NCBI RefSeq assembly: GCF_000196875.2
Contig: NC_014532.2
Location: 3,782,001-3,846,000 of the forward strand
Source: Halomonas elongata DSM 2581
GTDB taxonomy: Bacteria > Pseudomonadota > Gammaproteobacteria > Pseudomonadales > Halomonadaceae
Length of the DNA stretch: 64,000 nt
Direction of reading: 5' to 3'
Of the stretch, positions 17,601-25,771 are shown piece after piece. The notes under the pieces are model-generated. The model ran no database searches, was not told the origin of the DNA, and saw nothing but the letters and a program-made list of their open reading frames with translations. Position 1 is the stretch's first letter. Each line of letters opens with the position of its first letter. The position numbers and the translations under genes were made by a program.

Positions 17601-18539
17601 TCAGCGGATTCCCTGCTCGCTCAGTTCGAGGACCTGGGCGGCATTGTCCGGAGTGACGAAACCGGGACCGGTAGGAACGTCGCCGGCCGGCAGCAAGCCA
17701 TTCCTGGCGAACTGATCGAGGAACATCACCGGCAGGTAGCCTTGCAGGTATTGTTGCTGGTCGATGGCAAAATCCAGCTCTTCAGCCTCGAGAGCCTCGA
17801 GGATGCCGGGCGAGAGATCGAAAGTACCAAGCGTGAACATGTCGGTGGCACCTTGCTCGCGCATGGCCTGAATCATGGGTTCGGCAGCCAGTGCCCCCAG
17901 CGTCAGGATGCCGCGCACATCGCTGTGCTCGTTGAGATAGGCGACGATGGCATTGCGGATCGACGTCGGATCATAGGTAGTGGCCAACTGCTCGGCATTG
18001 CCGTCAAACCCCTCGAGGAAGCCGTCGCAACGCTGGTCGAGGCCCTGGTTACCCTGCTCGTGGTTGACACAAACCGCCTTCTCGACGCCCATCTCCTGCA
18101 TTCGCTCGGCGGCCTGTTTACCTGCTTCATACTCGCTCTGGCCGACATGCAGACGGCTCCCATACTTCTGCGCGACATCGCCACCGGAGTTGATGGTGAT
18201 CACTGGAATGCCGTTGTCGGAGGCCTCCTGGACGATGCCTCCCAGCGCATCTTCATCGGTGAAGGAGACAATCAGGCCATCCGGGGCGGAGGCCACCGCC
18301 GCCTCGACCAGTTGCTGCATCTTGGCCATGTCGAAGGTAGACGGTGCGCGATACTCCAACTCCGCTCCTACCGTGTCAGCAGCCGCCTCGGCCCCGTTCT
18401 TGACTACGGACCAGAAGGGGTCGGAGGGAACGCCATGGGTCACCATGACGAAGCGGTTCTCTTCTTGTGCCTGTACCGTGCCGGCCATGAGCGCCACCGC
18501 GGTGGTCGAGGCCAGCAGCCAATGTGATAGACGTGCCAT
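17601..18539 (-). CDS. Sugar/inositol ABC transporter substrate-binding protein
   Basis: Periplasmic binding protein of the Peripla_BP_4 family (312 aa from ATG 18539). Signal peptide MARLSHWLLASTTAVALMAG, cleavage near VQA-QE. The mature part starts with a strand and an aromatic ligand loop (VTHGVPSDPFWSVVKNGAEAA), continues with DGLIVSFTDEDALGGIVQEA and VITINSGGD, and ends with the GTFDLSPGILEAL segment. First gene of the minus arm, with a strong promoter (TTGATA-N18-TATATT) whose -10 lies inside an IolR-type operator. Predicted ligand is myo-inositol or an isomer, inferred from the operon. Confidence 0.9.
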   Translation of the reverse strand: MARLSHWLLASTTAVALMAGTVQAQEENRFVMVTHGVPSDPFWSVVKNGAEAAADTVGAELEYRAPSTFDMAKMQQLVEAAVASAPDGLIVSFTDEDALGGIVQEASDNGIPVITINSGGDVAQKYGSRLHVGQSEYEAGKQAAERMQEMGVEKAVCVNHEQGNQGLDQRCDGFLEGFDGNAEQLATTYDPTSIRNAIVAYLNEHSDVRGILTLGALAAEPMIQAMREQGATDMFTLGTFDLSPGILEALEAEELDFAIDQQQYLQGYLPVMFLDQFARNGLLPAGDVPTGPGFVTPDNAAQVLELSEQGIR

Positions 18540-18597
18540 GGATGAAATTCCTCTCTCGATTATCGTTGTGTGGGAGCTACATCTGCGCAATGACGAC

Positions 18598-18615
18598 ATG
18601 GAATATAGATTCCAT
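18598..18615. promoter_or_regulatory. Candidate IolR operator O1
   Basis: ATGGAAT-ATAG-ATTCCAT, a perfect 7-bp inverted repeat containing GGAA-N6-TTCC. This is the motif I recall being proposed for the RpiR-type regulator IolR of Sinorhizobium meliloti. It covers the -10 box of the minus-strand promoter for the ABC/iol operon, so binding would block transcription. Confidence 0.7.
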
Positions 18616-18631
18616 TTAAGAGAATTATCAA
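18602..18631 (-). promoter_or_regulatory. Predicted sigma-70 promoter of the inositol ABC-iolCDEA arm
   Basis: On the minus strand, -35 TTGATA (18631-18626), 18-bp spacer, -10 TATATT (18607-18602). Predicted start of transcription near 18595, 56 nt upstream of the binding-protein ATG. AT-rich against a very GC-rich background. Confidence 0.6.
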
Positions 18632-18649
18632 ACTTAATATTCTATACTT

Positions 18650-18658
18650 TGGTATAAA
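18650..18658 (+). promoter_or_regulatory. Predicted extended -10 promoter of the RpiR regulator-iolG-iolB arm
   Basis: TGG-TATAAA fits the extended -10 pattern TGN-TATAAT on the plus strand. No good -35 is present, which is usual for extended -10 promoters. Predicted transcription start near 18665, inside operator O2, giving autoregulation. Confidence 0.45.
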
Positions 18659-18675
18659 TAGAACATTTATTCCAT
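18658..18675. promoter_or_regulatory. Candidate IolR operator O2
   Basis: ATAGAAC-ATTT-ATTCCAT matches O1 at 14 of 18 positions and keeps GAA-N6-TTCC. It lies exactly 60 bp from O1 (center to center) at the start site of the plus-strand promoter. Spacing near six helical turns would allow a dimer pair to loop or cooperate. Confidence 0.55.
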
Positions 18676-18745
18676 TTAACCTAGACTGCCCCGAGACGAA
18701 CGCACCGGAAGTCAACGCCATTGCGGCGAAGACGAGGAACCTCAC

Positions 18746-19609
18746 ATGAATCAGACACCCCAGGATTTCGAGGAGTTGGAAACCCGCATAACGGCCGACT
18801 ACCCGGCTCTGAGCCGCCGTTTGCAACAGACCGCACGTTTCCTGCTCGACCACCCCCAGGAGGTGGCCTTCGCTACCGTCGCCCAGCTTGCCGAACAGGC
18901 CGACGTGACACCCTCGACCCTGATCCGCTTTGCCAACAGTTTCGGGTTCACCGGCTTCTCCGAGATGCAACGACTGTTTCGCTCGCGGCTGGTGGACGAG
19001 TTGCCCAACTACAACGAGCGTATCCACGCCGTGCGTTCTGCCACCGGCGAGACCCCGGACAGCACCCAGTTGCTCTGGGAATTTGCCGACGCCAATCGCG
19101 AGGTACTGGAACAACTGCCGAGTCGCATTGACCCGCGCCACCTGGAGCGCGCCCTGGACATCTTCGAGCAAGCTAGTGCCATCCACGTGATGGGGGCGCG
19201 GCGCAGTTTCGTGGTGGCCAGCTACATGACTTATGCGCTGCATCACATCGACAAGCGCACCTTCCTGGTCAATGGCCTGGGTGGAATGTATGGCGAACAA
19301 CTCAAGGCCATTGGCGATGACGATGCCTTGCTGGTGGTGAGCTTCTCGCCCTATGCCCAGGAAACACGTGAAATGGCAGACGAGGCCCGCAAGCGCGGTG
19401 TCCCGCTGGTGGTGATCACCGACTCCAATCTCAGTCCCCTGGCCCGCATCGCCGACGTCTCGCTGGTGGTGCACGAAGCAGAGGTCAAGAGCTTCCGCGG
19501 CCTGACCGCATCACTGTGCCTGACCCAGACCCTGGCCATCTCACTGGGCATGCGCCAGGACAAGGCCAGGGATCACCCCTCGTCTGACAGCGATGCGGGG
19601 CAAGTGTGA
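18746..19609 (+). CDS. iolR: RpiR-family transcriptional regulator of inositol catabolism
   Basis: 287-aa regulator with an N-terminal HTH_6 domain (about 8-85; the recognition-helix region reads QADVTPSTLIRFANSFGFTG) and a C-terminal SIS sugar-phosphate-binding domain (about 130-260, with HVMGARRSF, VVSFSPYAQETREMADEARK and VVITDSNLSPLARIAD). RpiR-type IolR repressors control iol genes in alphaproteobacteria, with an inositol intermediate as inducer. It sits between the two iol arms, next to two GGAA-N6-TTCC-like operators, so it probably represses both arms and itself. The symbol is used in the proteobacterial sense; it is unrelated to the DeoR-type IolR of Bacillus. Confidence 0.82.
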   Translation: MNQTPQDFEELETRITADYPALSRRLQQTARFLLDHPQEVAFATVAQLAEQADVTPSTLIRFANSFGFTGFSEMQRLFRSRLVDELPNYNERIHAVRSATGETPDSTQLLWEFADANREVLEQLPSRIDPRHLERALDIFEQASAIHVMGARRSFVVASYMTYALHHIDKRTFLVNGLGGMYGEQLKAIGDDDALLVVSFSPYAQETREMADEARKRGVPLVVITDSNLSPLARIADVSLVVHEAEVKSFRGLTASLCLTQTLAISLGMRQDKARDHPSSDSDAGQV

Positions 19610-19653
19610 TCGGACAGCACACGACCATTCACCGATAACGAGAGGACACCGCC

Positions 19654-20649
19654 ATGAGACTCGCCCTGATCGGCGCCGGGCGCATCGGCAAGGTTCATGC
19701 CCGTGCCATCGACGAGCACCCCGAGGTCACCCTGGCCGCCGTGGCTGACTTCCATGCTCCGGCTGCCGAGGCCCTGGCCGCCGAGTACGGCGCCCGGACG
19801 CTCGATGCCGATACCGTCTTCGAAGATGACGAGATCGATGCCGTACTGATCGCCTCGAGCACACCGACCCATGCCGACTATCTGGAACGCGCAGCTCGCG
19901 CCGGCAAGGCCGTGCTCTGCGAGAAGCCCATCGCTCTCGACCTGGCCCGCACCGTCGAGGCACTCCGGGTGCTGGAGTCGCATCCGGTGACCTGCGCCCT
20001 GGGGTTCAATCGTCGTCATGACCCACAGTTCGCCGCCCTAAAGCGCGCCGTGATGGAAGGCCGGATCGGTAATCTCGAGACACTCACCATCATCAGCCGT
20101 GACCCGGCACCGCCACCCACCGAATACATCGGCGCCTCTGGCGGCATATTCCGTGACATGACAATCCATGACTTCGACATGGCCCGCTGGCTGCTGAATG
20201 AACCCATTGCCGAGGTTCACGCCGAGGGAAGTTGCCTGATCGACCCCGGCATCGGCGCAGCCGGCGACGTGGATACCGCCATGGTCACCCTGATCACCAA
20301 CAGCGGCCGGCTCTGCCATATCAGCAATTCGCGACGCGCCTGCTACGGCTACGACCAGCGTATCGAGGCCTTCGGCAGCGCCGGCATGCTCCAGGCTCAG
20401 AACGAGAGCGACACCCGACTGCGCTTCACCGGCGAGCCCGGCCAGGTGGAAGGCAAGCCCAAGTGGTTCTTTCTGGAACGCTATGCCGAGGCCTATCGCC
20501 ACGAGATCGACGATTTCGTCGACGCCTGGAAACAACAACGCGCCCCGTTAGCAGGTGCCGACGACGGTCTCCAGGCACTACGCCTGGCCGAAGCAGCCGA
20601 ACGCTCGCGCCACGAGGGCCGTCGCATCACGCTTGACGAGATCGACTGA
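19654..20649 (+). CDS. iolG: Inositol 2-dehydrogenase
   Basis: 331-aa Gfo/Idh/MocA dehydrogenase that oxidises myo-inositol to 2-keto-myo-inositol with NAD+, the first pathway step. Nucleotide-binding LIGAGRIGKVHARAI at residues 5-19, CEKPIALD near 90, and the catalytic FRDMTIHDFDMARWLL near 168 with the conserved D-x-x-x-H. LGFNRRHDPQFAALK near 118 is typical of IolG/IdhA. AGAGGAC Shine-Dalgarno before ATG 19654; 44 bp after iolR, 25 bp before iolB, so one operon. Confidence 0.93.
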   Translation: MRLALIGAGRIGKVHARAIDEHPEVTLAAVADFHAPAAEALAAEYGARTLDADTVFEDDEIDAVLIASSTPTHADYLERAARAGKAVLCEKPIALDLARTVEALRVLESHPVTCALGFNRRHDPQFAALKRAVMEGRIGNLETLTIISRDPAPPPTEYIGASGGIFRDMTIHDFDMARWLLNEPIAEVHAEGSCLIDPGIGAAGDVDTAMVTLITNSGRLCHISNSRRACYGYDQRIEAFGSAGMLQAQNESDTRLRFTGEPGQVEGKPKWFFLERYAEAYRHEIDDFVDAWKQQRAPLAGADDGLQALRLAEAAERSRHEGRRITLDEID

Positions 20650-20674
20650 GAGCCACGACGACTCGAGGAGAGTA

Positions 20675-21481
20675 ATGATGACTTCGCTACTGGTTCGCCC
20701 TGACGAGCCCGATACCCAGGGCAAGGTCCTGGAGGTCACGCCGGCATCCGCCGGTTGGGATCATGTCGGCTTTCGCGTGCACAAACTGACTCAAGGACAG
20801 CAGATCGAAGGCAACACCGGCGATCGCGAGCACTGCCTGGTGCTGCTCTCCGGCCGGGCCACCGTGACCAGCGACGAACACCGCTGGGAGGATATCGGTG
20901 AGCGCATGGATATCTTCGAGAAGGTACCGCCTTACGCCGTCTATCTTCCCGATGGCGCGGACTTCAGCGTGGAAGCCACCACCGACATGGAATTGGCAGT
21001 ATGCAGCGCTCCCGGGCACGGCAACCATGAACCACGGTTGATCGCCCCCGACCAGATCAAGCAAAGCACCCGTGGCGGCGGCACCAACACCCGCCACATC
21101 CAGGACATTCTTCCGGAGACCGAACCGGCCGACAGCCTGCTGGTGGTGGAGGTCTACACCCCGGCGGGCAACTGGTCCAGCTACCCACCCCACAAACACG
21201 ATGTGGATAACCTGCCGGAAGAGTCGATTCTCGAGGAGACCTATTACCACCGCCTCAATCCTTCCCAGGGTTTCGCCTTCCAGCGTGTCTATACCGACGA
21301 CCGCTCGCTGGACGAAACCATGGCGGTGGAAAACGGCAGCTGCGTGATGGTGCCCCGTGGCTATCACCCGGTGGGCGCGCCCCATGGTTACGAACTCTAT
21401 TACCTCAATGTGATGGCCGGTCCCAAGCGACAGTGGAAGTTCCAGAACGACCCGGCTCACGACTGGATCGTCAGGCAGTAG
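20675..21481 (+). CDS. iolB: 5-deoxy-glucuronate isomerase
   Basis: 268-aa cupin-type isomerase converting 5-deoxy-D-glucuronate to 2-deoxy-5-keto-D-gluconate. Recognisable blocks are GWDHVGFRVHKL near 25, the metal-binding PPHKHD near 170, EETYYHRLNPSQGFAFQRVY near 190 and VPRGYHPVGAPHGYELYYLN near the C-terminus. Start at ATG 20675 with GAGGAG 4 nt upstream (a second ATG follows at 20678). Last gene of the plus arm, followed by a hairpin terminator. Confidence 0.94.
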   Translation: MMTSLLVRPDEPDTQGKVLEVTPASAGWDHVGFRVHKLTQGQQIEGNTGDREHCLVLLSGRATVTSDEHRWEDIGERMDIFEKVPPYAVYLPDGADFSVEATTDMELAVCSAPGHGNHEPRLIAPDQIKQSTRGGGTNTRHIQDILPETEPADSLLVVEVYTPAGNWSSYPPHKHDVDNLPEESILEETYYHRLNPSQGFAFQRVYTDDRSLDETMAVENGSCVMVPRGYHPVGAPHGYELYYLNVMAGPKRQWKFQNDPAHDWIVRQ

Positions 21482-21513
21482 GCACTCACTCGCGTCCTGT
21501 CCAGACGTCTTTT

Positions 21514-21538
21514 CCCCCGCCCCGGCGGGGGTTCTTGT
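21514..21538 (+). terminator. Rho-independent terminator after iolB
   Basis: CCCCCGCC / GGCGGGGG (8 bp, 2-nt tip) followed by TTCTTGT on the plus strand; 33 nt after the iolB stop, in the gap between the convergent iolB and TauE/SafE genes. Confidence 0.7.
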
Positions 21539-21565
21539 ACCCATTCCACAGCAGCGTCGCCACTC

Positions 21566-22308
21566 CTACGAAAGCGACTTGACGATCAGCTGCACGCCGA
21601 CGATGGCCATGGCCAGGATCACCAGCCGATAGAACAACCGCTCGTTGACGCGGCTCTGCAGCCAGAGCCCGCTGCGCACGCCGAACCAGGCCACCGGCAC
21701 CAGCGCCAGCGAGGCCCAGGCGCTGGTCAGGTTGATCTCGCCGAGCCACAGGTAGGGCGGCAGCTTCATCAGGTTGACCGCGGCGAACGACAGGGTGCAG
21801 GTGGCGATGAAGGCTGGTTTGGACAGCCGGCGTGGCACCAGGTAGAGGTTCATTGGTGGCGCCCCGGCATGGGCGAGAAAGCTGGTCAGCCCCACGCCCA
21901 TGCCCGCCGGCCAGGCCCAGAGCGAATGGATGGGCCGGGCCGCCGCCGGCTTGACGATCATGTAGGCCACGAACAGCAGCGACACCACGCCCAGCAACAG
22001 CCGGACATGATCCTCGTCGAGCGAGCCGATCAACAGGGTACCGGCCACGACCCCCAGGGCCATCCCGGGCAGCAGGCGGCGGACTTCGGTCGCGTCGTGC
22101 TGCCCCCACCAGGCCCTGACCGCAAATAGATCCATGACCAGCAGCAGCGGCAGCAACAGGCCGGCCGCCTCGATGGGACCGATGGCCAGAGCCATCAGTG
22201 GCACCGACAAGGTGCCGAAGCCACCGGCGAAACCACCCTTGGACACCCGGTCAGGTAGGTGGAGAGAATGATCAGCGTCCAGGCCAGCCAGCCGTAATCG
22301 GGCAGCAT
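21566..22308 (-). pseudogene. TauE/SafE family sulfite/anion exporter, frameshifted
   Basis: Membrane protein of the TauE/SafE (DUF81) family. Reading from the natural ATG at 22308 gives MLPDYGWLAWTLIILSTYLT, the usual first helix, but a missing base in the C/G run around 22246-22250 shifts the frame. After the shift the family sequence continues VSKGGFAGGFGTLSVPLMAL and runs intact to the stop at 21566. Restoring one base gives a normal-length protein of about 248 aa with eight helices and the second repeat (SFLAHAGAPPMNLYL). The alternative start at 22327 gives a non-family N-terminus. Either a real inactivation or a sequencing error in a homopolymer. Unrelated to the inositol genes. Confidence 0.82.
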
Positions 22309-22384
22309 GAATGTCTTCCTTGCACATGACGACGCCGGGGCGGCAAGCGCCCCGGCGTCGGGTCGTTCGATGGCGAACGGAGGA

Positions 22385-23407
22385 TCAGGCGACGTTACGC
22401 TCGCCGTTGCTCGCAGCGTGCATGGCCAGCGCGGTATCGAGCATGCGGTTGGAGAAGCCCCATTCGTTGTCGTACCAGGCCATCACTTTCACCAGACGCC
22501 CGTTGACCCGGGTATGGTTGGCATCGAATGTAGACGAGTTGGCGTCGTGATTGAAGTCGATGGAGACCAGCGGCTGAGCGTTGACGCGCATGACCGGCGA
22601 ACTCTTGGCGGCTTCCTCGACGGCGGCATTGACCTCCTCGATGCTGGTTTCGCGGGAGGCGGTGAAGGTCAGGTCGACCAGGGAGACATTGATCACCGGC
22701 ACGCGCACCGCCAGGCCATCGAGGCGCCCATCGAGTTCCGGCAGAACCAGCCCGATCGCCGCCGCCGCCCCGGTCTTGGCCGGAATCATCGAATGGGTGG
22801 CGCTGCGGGCGCGGTAGGGGTCCTTGTGATAGACGTCGGACAGGTTCTGGTCGTTGGTGTAGGCGTGCACCGTGGTCATCAGGCCGTTTTCGATGCCCAC
22901 CCGCTCATGCAGCGCCTGCGCCAGGGGCGCCAGGCAGTTGGTGGTGCAGGAGCCATTGGAGACCACCTTGTGCTCCGCGGTCAGGACATCCTCGTTGACG
23001 CCGTACACGATGGTCGCATCGGCATTGGCGGTCGGTGCCGAGACCAGCACGCGCTTGGCGCCGGCAGTGATGTGCTGGGCCGCCGACTCGCGATCGGTGA
23101 ACAGGCCGGTACACTCCATGACCAGATCGACACCCAGATCCCCCCAGGGCAGTTTCGCCGGGTCGCGCTCGGAAAGGGCCTCGATACGCTGGCCATCGAC
23201 ACTCAGGCTCGACTCGTCGTGCCCCACCTCAAAGGGAAAATGACCGTGCACCGTATCGTGGCGCAGCAGGTGCGCATTGAGGGCGGGATCCCCCAGGTCA
23301 TTGATGGCCACGACGCGCACACGGTCGCGATAGCCCCCTTCATATAGGGCGCGCAGAACATTGCGGCCGATACGGCCAAAGCCGTTGATGGCGATCTTGA
23401 GTGTCAT
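22385..23407 (-). CDS. gapA: Glyceraldehyde-3-phosphate dehydrogenase, type I
   Basis: 340-aa NAD(P)-dependent GAPDH of glycolysis/gluconeogenesis. [15 protein letters not shown] at the N-terminus, catalytic SCTTNC (Cys154), catalytic His181 (HAYTNDQN), and the phosphate-site [17 protein letters not shown] segment. The last two separate it from erythrose-4-phosphate dehydrogenase (Epd). The residue before the catalytic serine is Gly (SNGSCTTNC) instead of the usual Ala, a mild variation. GAGAGGAC Shine-Dalgarno before ATG 23407. Divergent from pyk across a 374-bp AT-rich region with a HexR-like site. Confidence 0.94.
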   Translation of the reverse strand: MTLKIAINGFGRIGRNVLRALYEGGYRDRVRVVAINDLGDPALNAHLLRHDTVHGHFPFEVGHDESSLSVDGQRIEALSERDPAKLPWGDLGVDLVMECTGLFTDRESAAQHITAGAKRVLVSAPTANADATIVYGVNEDVLTAEHKVVSNGSCTTNCLAPLAQALHERVGIENGLMTTVHAYTNDQNLSDVYHKDPYRARSATHSMIPAKTGAAAAIGLVLPELDGRLDGLAVRVPVINVSLVDLTFTASRETSIEEVNAAVEEAAKSSPVMRVNAQPLVSIDFNHDANSSTFDANHTRVNGRLVKVMAWYDNEWGFSNRMLDTALAMHAASNGERNVA

Positions 23408-23781
23408 GATGTCGTCCTCTCGATTCGGTGCCGTCTCATGGATATGGCTGAGCCGATGGGCGGAAGGCGTTTCGGGATGTCCCGACCGGGCAGGCCGACG
23501 GCTCATGTCATGTTTCCCCACAATGTGAATCACGAAGGCGCCGGACACAAGCCGTTTTTAGTAACTTTACAACAAAAATGAAAGCTTCCTATATACCACT
23601 TCGGCCTTAACGGCTTATGACATAAGGAAAAACCCAAGAATCCGGCGCTATTCCCTTAATTCCTATACCTTAGTCGAAAGACTTGCTCTTAGTAAAAAAA
23701 CCACACATAAGCTATGGTGACAGGATTCTGCACCACCATGGCCGAACGAGCCCTCCGCCTCGGCCCACAGGAGACCCCGGC
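23408..23781. other. gapA-pyk divergent intergenic region
   Basis: 374 bp without a gene. The middle (about 23550-23720) is strikingly AT-rich and must hold both divergent promoters. Visible are a HexR-like palindrome (23557-23571), a weaker look-alike (23688-23702, cTTAGTAAAAAAACc), and several possible -10 boxes, none with a convincing -35. The parts next to gapA (23408-23545) and pyk (23715-23781) are GC-rich leader. Confidence 0.7.
23557..23571. promoter_or_regulatory. Candidate HexR operator
   Basis: TTTAGTAACTTTACA matches the HexR consensus TGTARTWWWAYTACA, as I recall it, at 12 of 15 positions, including both outer half-sites apart from one base. HexR is the KDPG-responsive RpiR-family regulator that controls gap, pyk and related genes in many gammaproteobacteria, so position between gapA and pyk fits. 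Confidence 0.5.
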
Positions 23782-25248
23782 ATGCCCCATTCCCCCATAC
23801 CCGCTCGCCGCACCAAGATCGTCGCCACCCTCGGGCCGGCCAGCGACAGGCCCGGCGTGCTCGAACGGATGATCGCCGCCGGCGTCGATGTGGTACGCCT
23901 CAACTTCTCCCACGGCTCGGCCGACGACCATCGGCGCCGGCTCGTCGAGGTGCGCGAGATCGCCACCCGACTCGGCCGCAGCGTGGCCGCCCTGGGCGAC
24001 CTGCAGGGCCCCAAGATCCGCATTGCCCGCTTCCGTGACGGCGCCGTGGAGCTCGAGCAGGGCCAGACCTTCGTGCTCGACGTCGCCCTGGATGGCGAGG
24101 CCGGCGACGCCGGTCGGGTCGGCTGCGACTACAAGGCCCTGGCCGACGATGTCGCCCCCGGCGATCGCCTGCTGCTCGACGACGGCCGCCTGGTGGTCGA
24201 CGTCACCCGTGTGGCCGGCAGCGAGATCCACACCACCGTGGTCCAGGGCGGCCGGCTCTCCAACAACAAGGGCATCAACAAGCAGGGCGGTGGCCTCTCC
24301 GCCCCGGCACTGACCGACAAGGACAAGGCCGACCTGGCGACCGCCATCGACATCGGCGTCGACTACCTGGCGGTGTCCTTCCCGCGCAGCGCCGCCGACA
24401 TGCACGAGGCTCGGGCACTGCTCGGCAGCGCCGGCGCCGAGATCGGCCTGGTGGCCAAGCTCGAGCGTGCCGAGGCGGTGGCCGACGACGCCACCCTGGA
24501 CGGCATCATCGAGGCCAGCGAGGCGGTGATGGTGGCCCGCGGCGATCTCGGCGTGGAGATCGGCGACGAGGCCTTGATCGGCACCCAGAAGCGCATCATC
24601 AAGCATGCGCGCAGCCACAACCGCGCGGTGATCACCGCCACCCAGATGATGGAATCGATGATCGAGGCGCCGCTGCCGACCCGTGCCGAGGTGTTCGACG
24701 TGGCCAATGCCGTGCTCGATGCCACCGATGCGGTGATGCTCTCCGCCGAGACCGCCGCCGGCGACTTCCCGGTGGAGACCATCGAGGCCATGGCGCGGGT
24801 CTGCCTGGGCGCCGAGCGCGAGCGCATCGCCCAGGAATCCGGGCACCGCATCCACGAGGGCTTCTCGCGGATCGACGAGACCATCGCCCTGTCGGCGATG
24901 TACGCCGCCAACCACCTCGCCGGGGTGGCGGCCATCGCCTGCATGACGGCCACCGGCTACACGCCGCTGATCGCCTCGCGGATCCGCTCGGGGCTGCCGA
25001 TCGTCGGGCTGGCCCACAACCCCGTCGCCCAGCGGCGCATGGCGTTGTATCGTGGGGTGATCTCCCTGCCCTTCGACACCAGCGAGATGACCGCCGGCGA
25101 GCTCAACGACCGCGCGCTGGAGCGTCTGGTGGCCCAGGGCATTGCCGAGCCGGGCGACCATGTGATCCTCACCCGGGGCGATCACATGAATGCCCACGGC
25201 GGCACCGACACCCTGAAGATCCTGGCCGTGGAGACCCGCCATGCCTGA
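23782..25248 (+). CDS. pyk: Pyruvate kinase
   Basis: 488-aa glycolytic enzyme making pyruvate and ATP from PEP. RRTKIVATLGPAS at residues 8-20, VVRLNFSHG near 43, GDLQGPKIRI near 73, and the catalytic-site block KLERAEAV...DGIIEASEAVMVARGDLGVE near 225-260 with the active-site lysine. ATQMMESMIEAPLPTRAEV and DAVMLSAETAAGD follow, then the C-terminal domain. Closest in style to PykA-type enzymes (about 480 aa). Start at ATG 23782 with AGGAGA upstream; the frame is open about 100 bp further but that part is AT-rich leader. Overlaps mgsA by 8 bp. Confidence 0.94.
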   Translation: MPHSPIPARRTKIVATLGPASDRPGVLERMIAAGVDVVRLNFSHGSADDHRRRLVEVREIATRLGRSVAALGDLQGPKIRIARFRDGAVELEQGQTFVLDVALDGEAGDAGRVGCDYKALADDVAPGDRLLLDDGRLVVDVTRVAGSEIHTTVVQGGRLSNNKGINKQGGGLSAPALTDKDKADLATAIDIGVDYLAVSFPRSAADMHEARALLGSAGAEIGLVAKLERAEAVADDATLDGIIEASEAVMVARGDLGVEIGDEALIGTQKRIIKHARSHNRAVITATQMMESMIEAPLPTRAEVFDVANAVLDATDAVMLSAETAAGDFPVETIEAMARVCLGAERERIAQESGHRIHEGFSRIDETIALSAMYAANHLAGVAAIACMTATGYTPLIASRIRSGLPIVGLAHNPVAQRRMALYRGVISLPFDTSEMTAGELNDRALERLVAQGIAEPGDHVILTRGDHMNAHGGTDTLKILAVETRHA

Positions 25249-25717
25249 CGCACGACCGCAACGCAACGTTCGCCGCACCCTGCCGGCCCGCAAGCGCATC
25301 GCCCTGATCGCCCACGACGGCAAGAAGGCAGAGATGCTCGAATGGGCCGGGCGCTGGCGAGACACCCTGGCCGAACACGAACTGATCGGCACCGGCACCA
25401 CAGCCAGCCGCATCTCGGGCCAGCTGGGGCTCGAGGTGGAGCCCTTGATGAGCGGCCCCCTGGGCGGCGACCAGCAGATCGGCGCGCGCATTGCCGAGCA
25501 GGGGCTCGACCTGCTGGTCTTCTTCTGGGACCCCTTCGCGCCCCAGCCCCATGACCCGGACGTCAAGGCCCTGCTGCGCCTGGCCGCCCTGTGGAACATC
25601 CCGGTGGCCTGCAATCCGGCCAGCGCGGACTTCCTGCTCAGCTCGCCCTTGCTCGACCGGGACTACGAAATGACCGTGCCCGATGCCGGCAGCTGGGTCT
25701 CGGCCCGCAACCCCTGA
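25241..25717 (+). CDS. mgsA: Methylglyoxal synthase
   Basis: 158-aa enzyme converting dihydroxyacetone phosphate to methylglyoxal and phosphate, a bypass of lower glycolysis that relieves phosphate limitation or sugar-phosphate stress. Catalytic residues are visible: LIAHDGKK (His25, Asp26), SGPLGGDQQIGA (Asp77, counterpart of the E. coli catalytic Asp71), FFWDPF (Asp97) and PVACNPASADFL. Its start overlaps the end of pyk by 8 bp, so it is translationally coupled to pyruvate kinase, and pgi follows. An 18-residue basic N-terminal extension precedes the domain. Confidence 0.92.
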   Translation: MPDARPQRNVRRTLPARKRIALIAHDGKKAEMLEWAGRWRDTLAEHELIGTGTTASRISGQLGLEVEPLMSGPLGGDQQIGARIAEQGLDLLVFFWDPFAPQPHDPDVKALLRLAALWNIPVACNPASADFLLSSPLLDRDYEMTVPDAGSWVSARNP

Positions 25718-25771
25718 CATAACGCCACCGATACACGACAACAACGCACGATAACCGAGAGGAACATTGGC

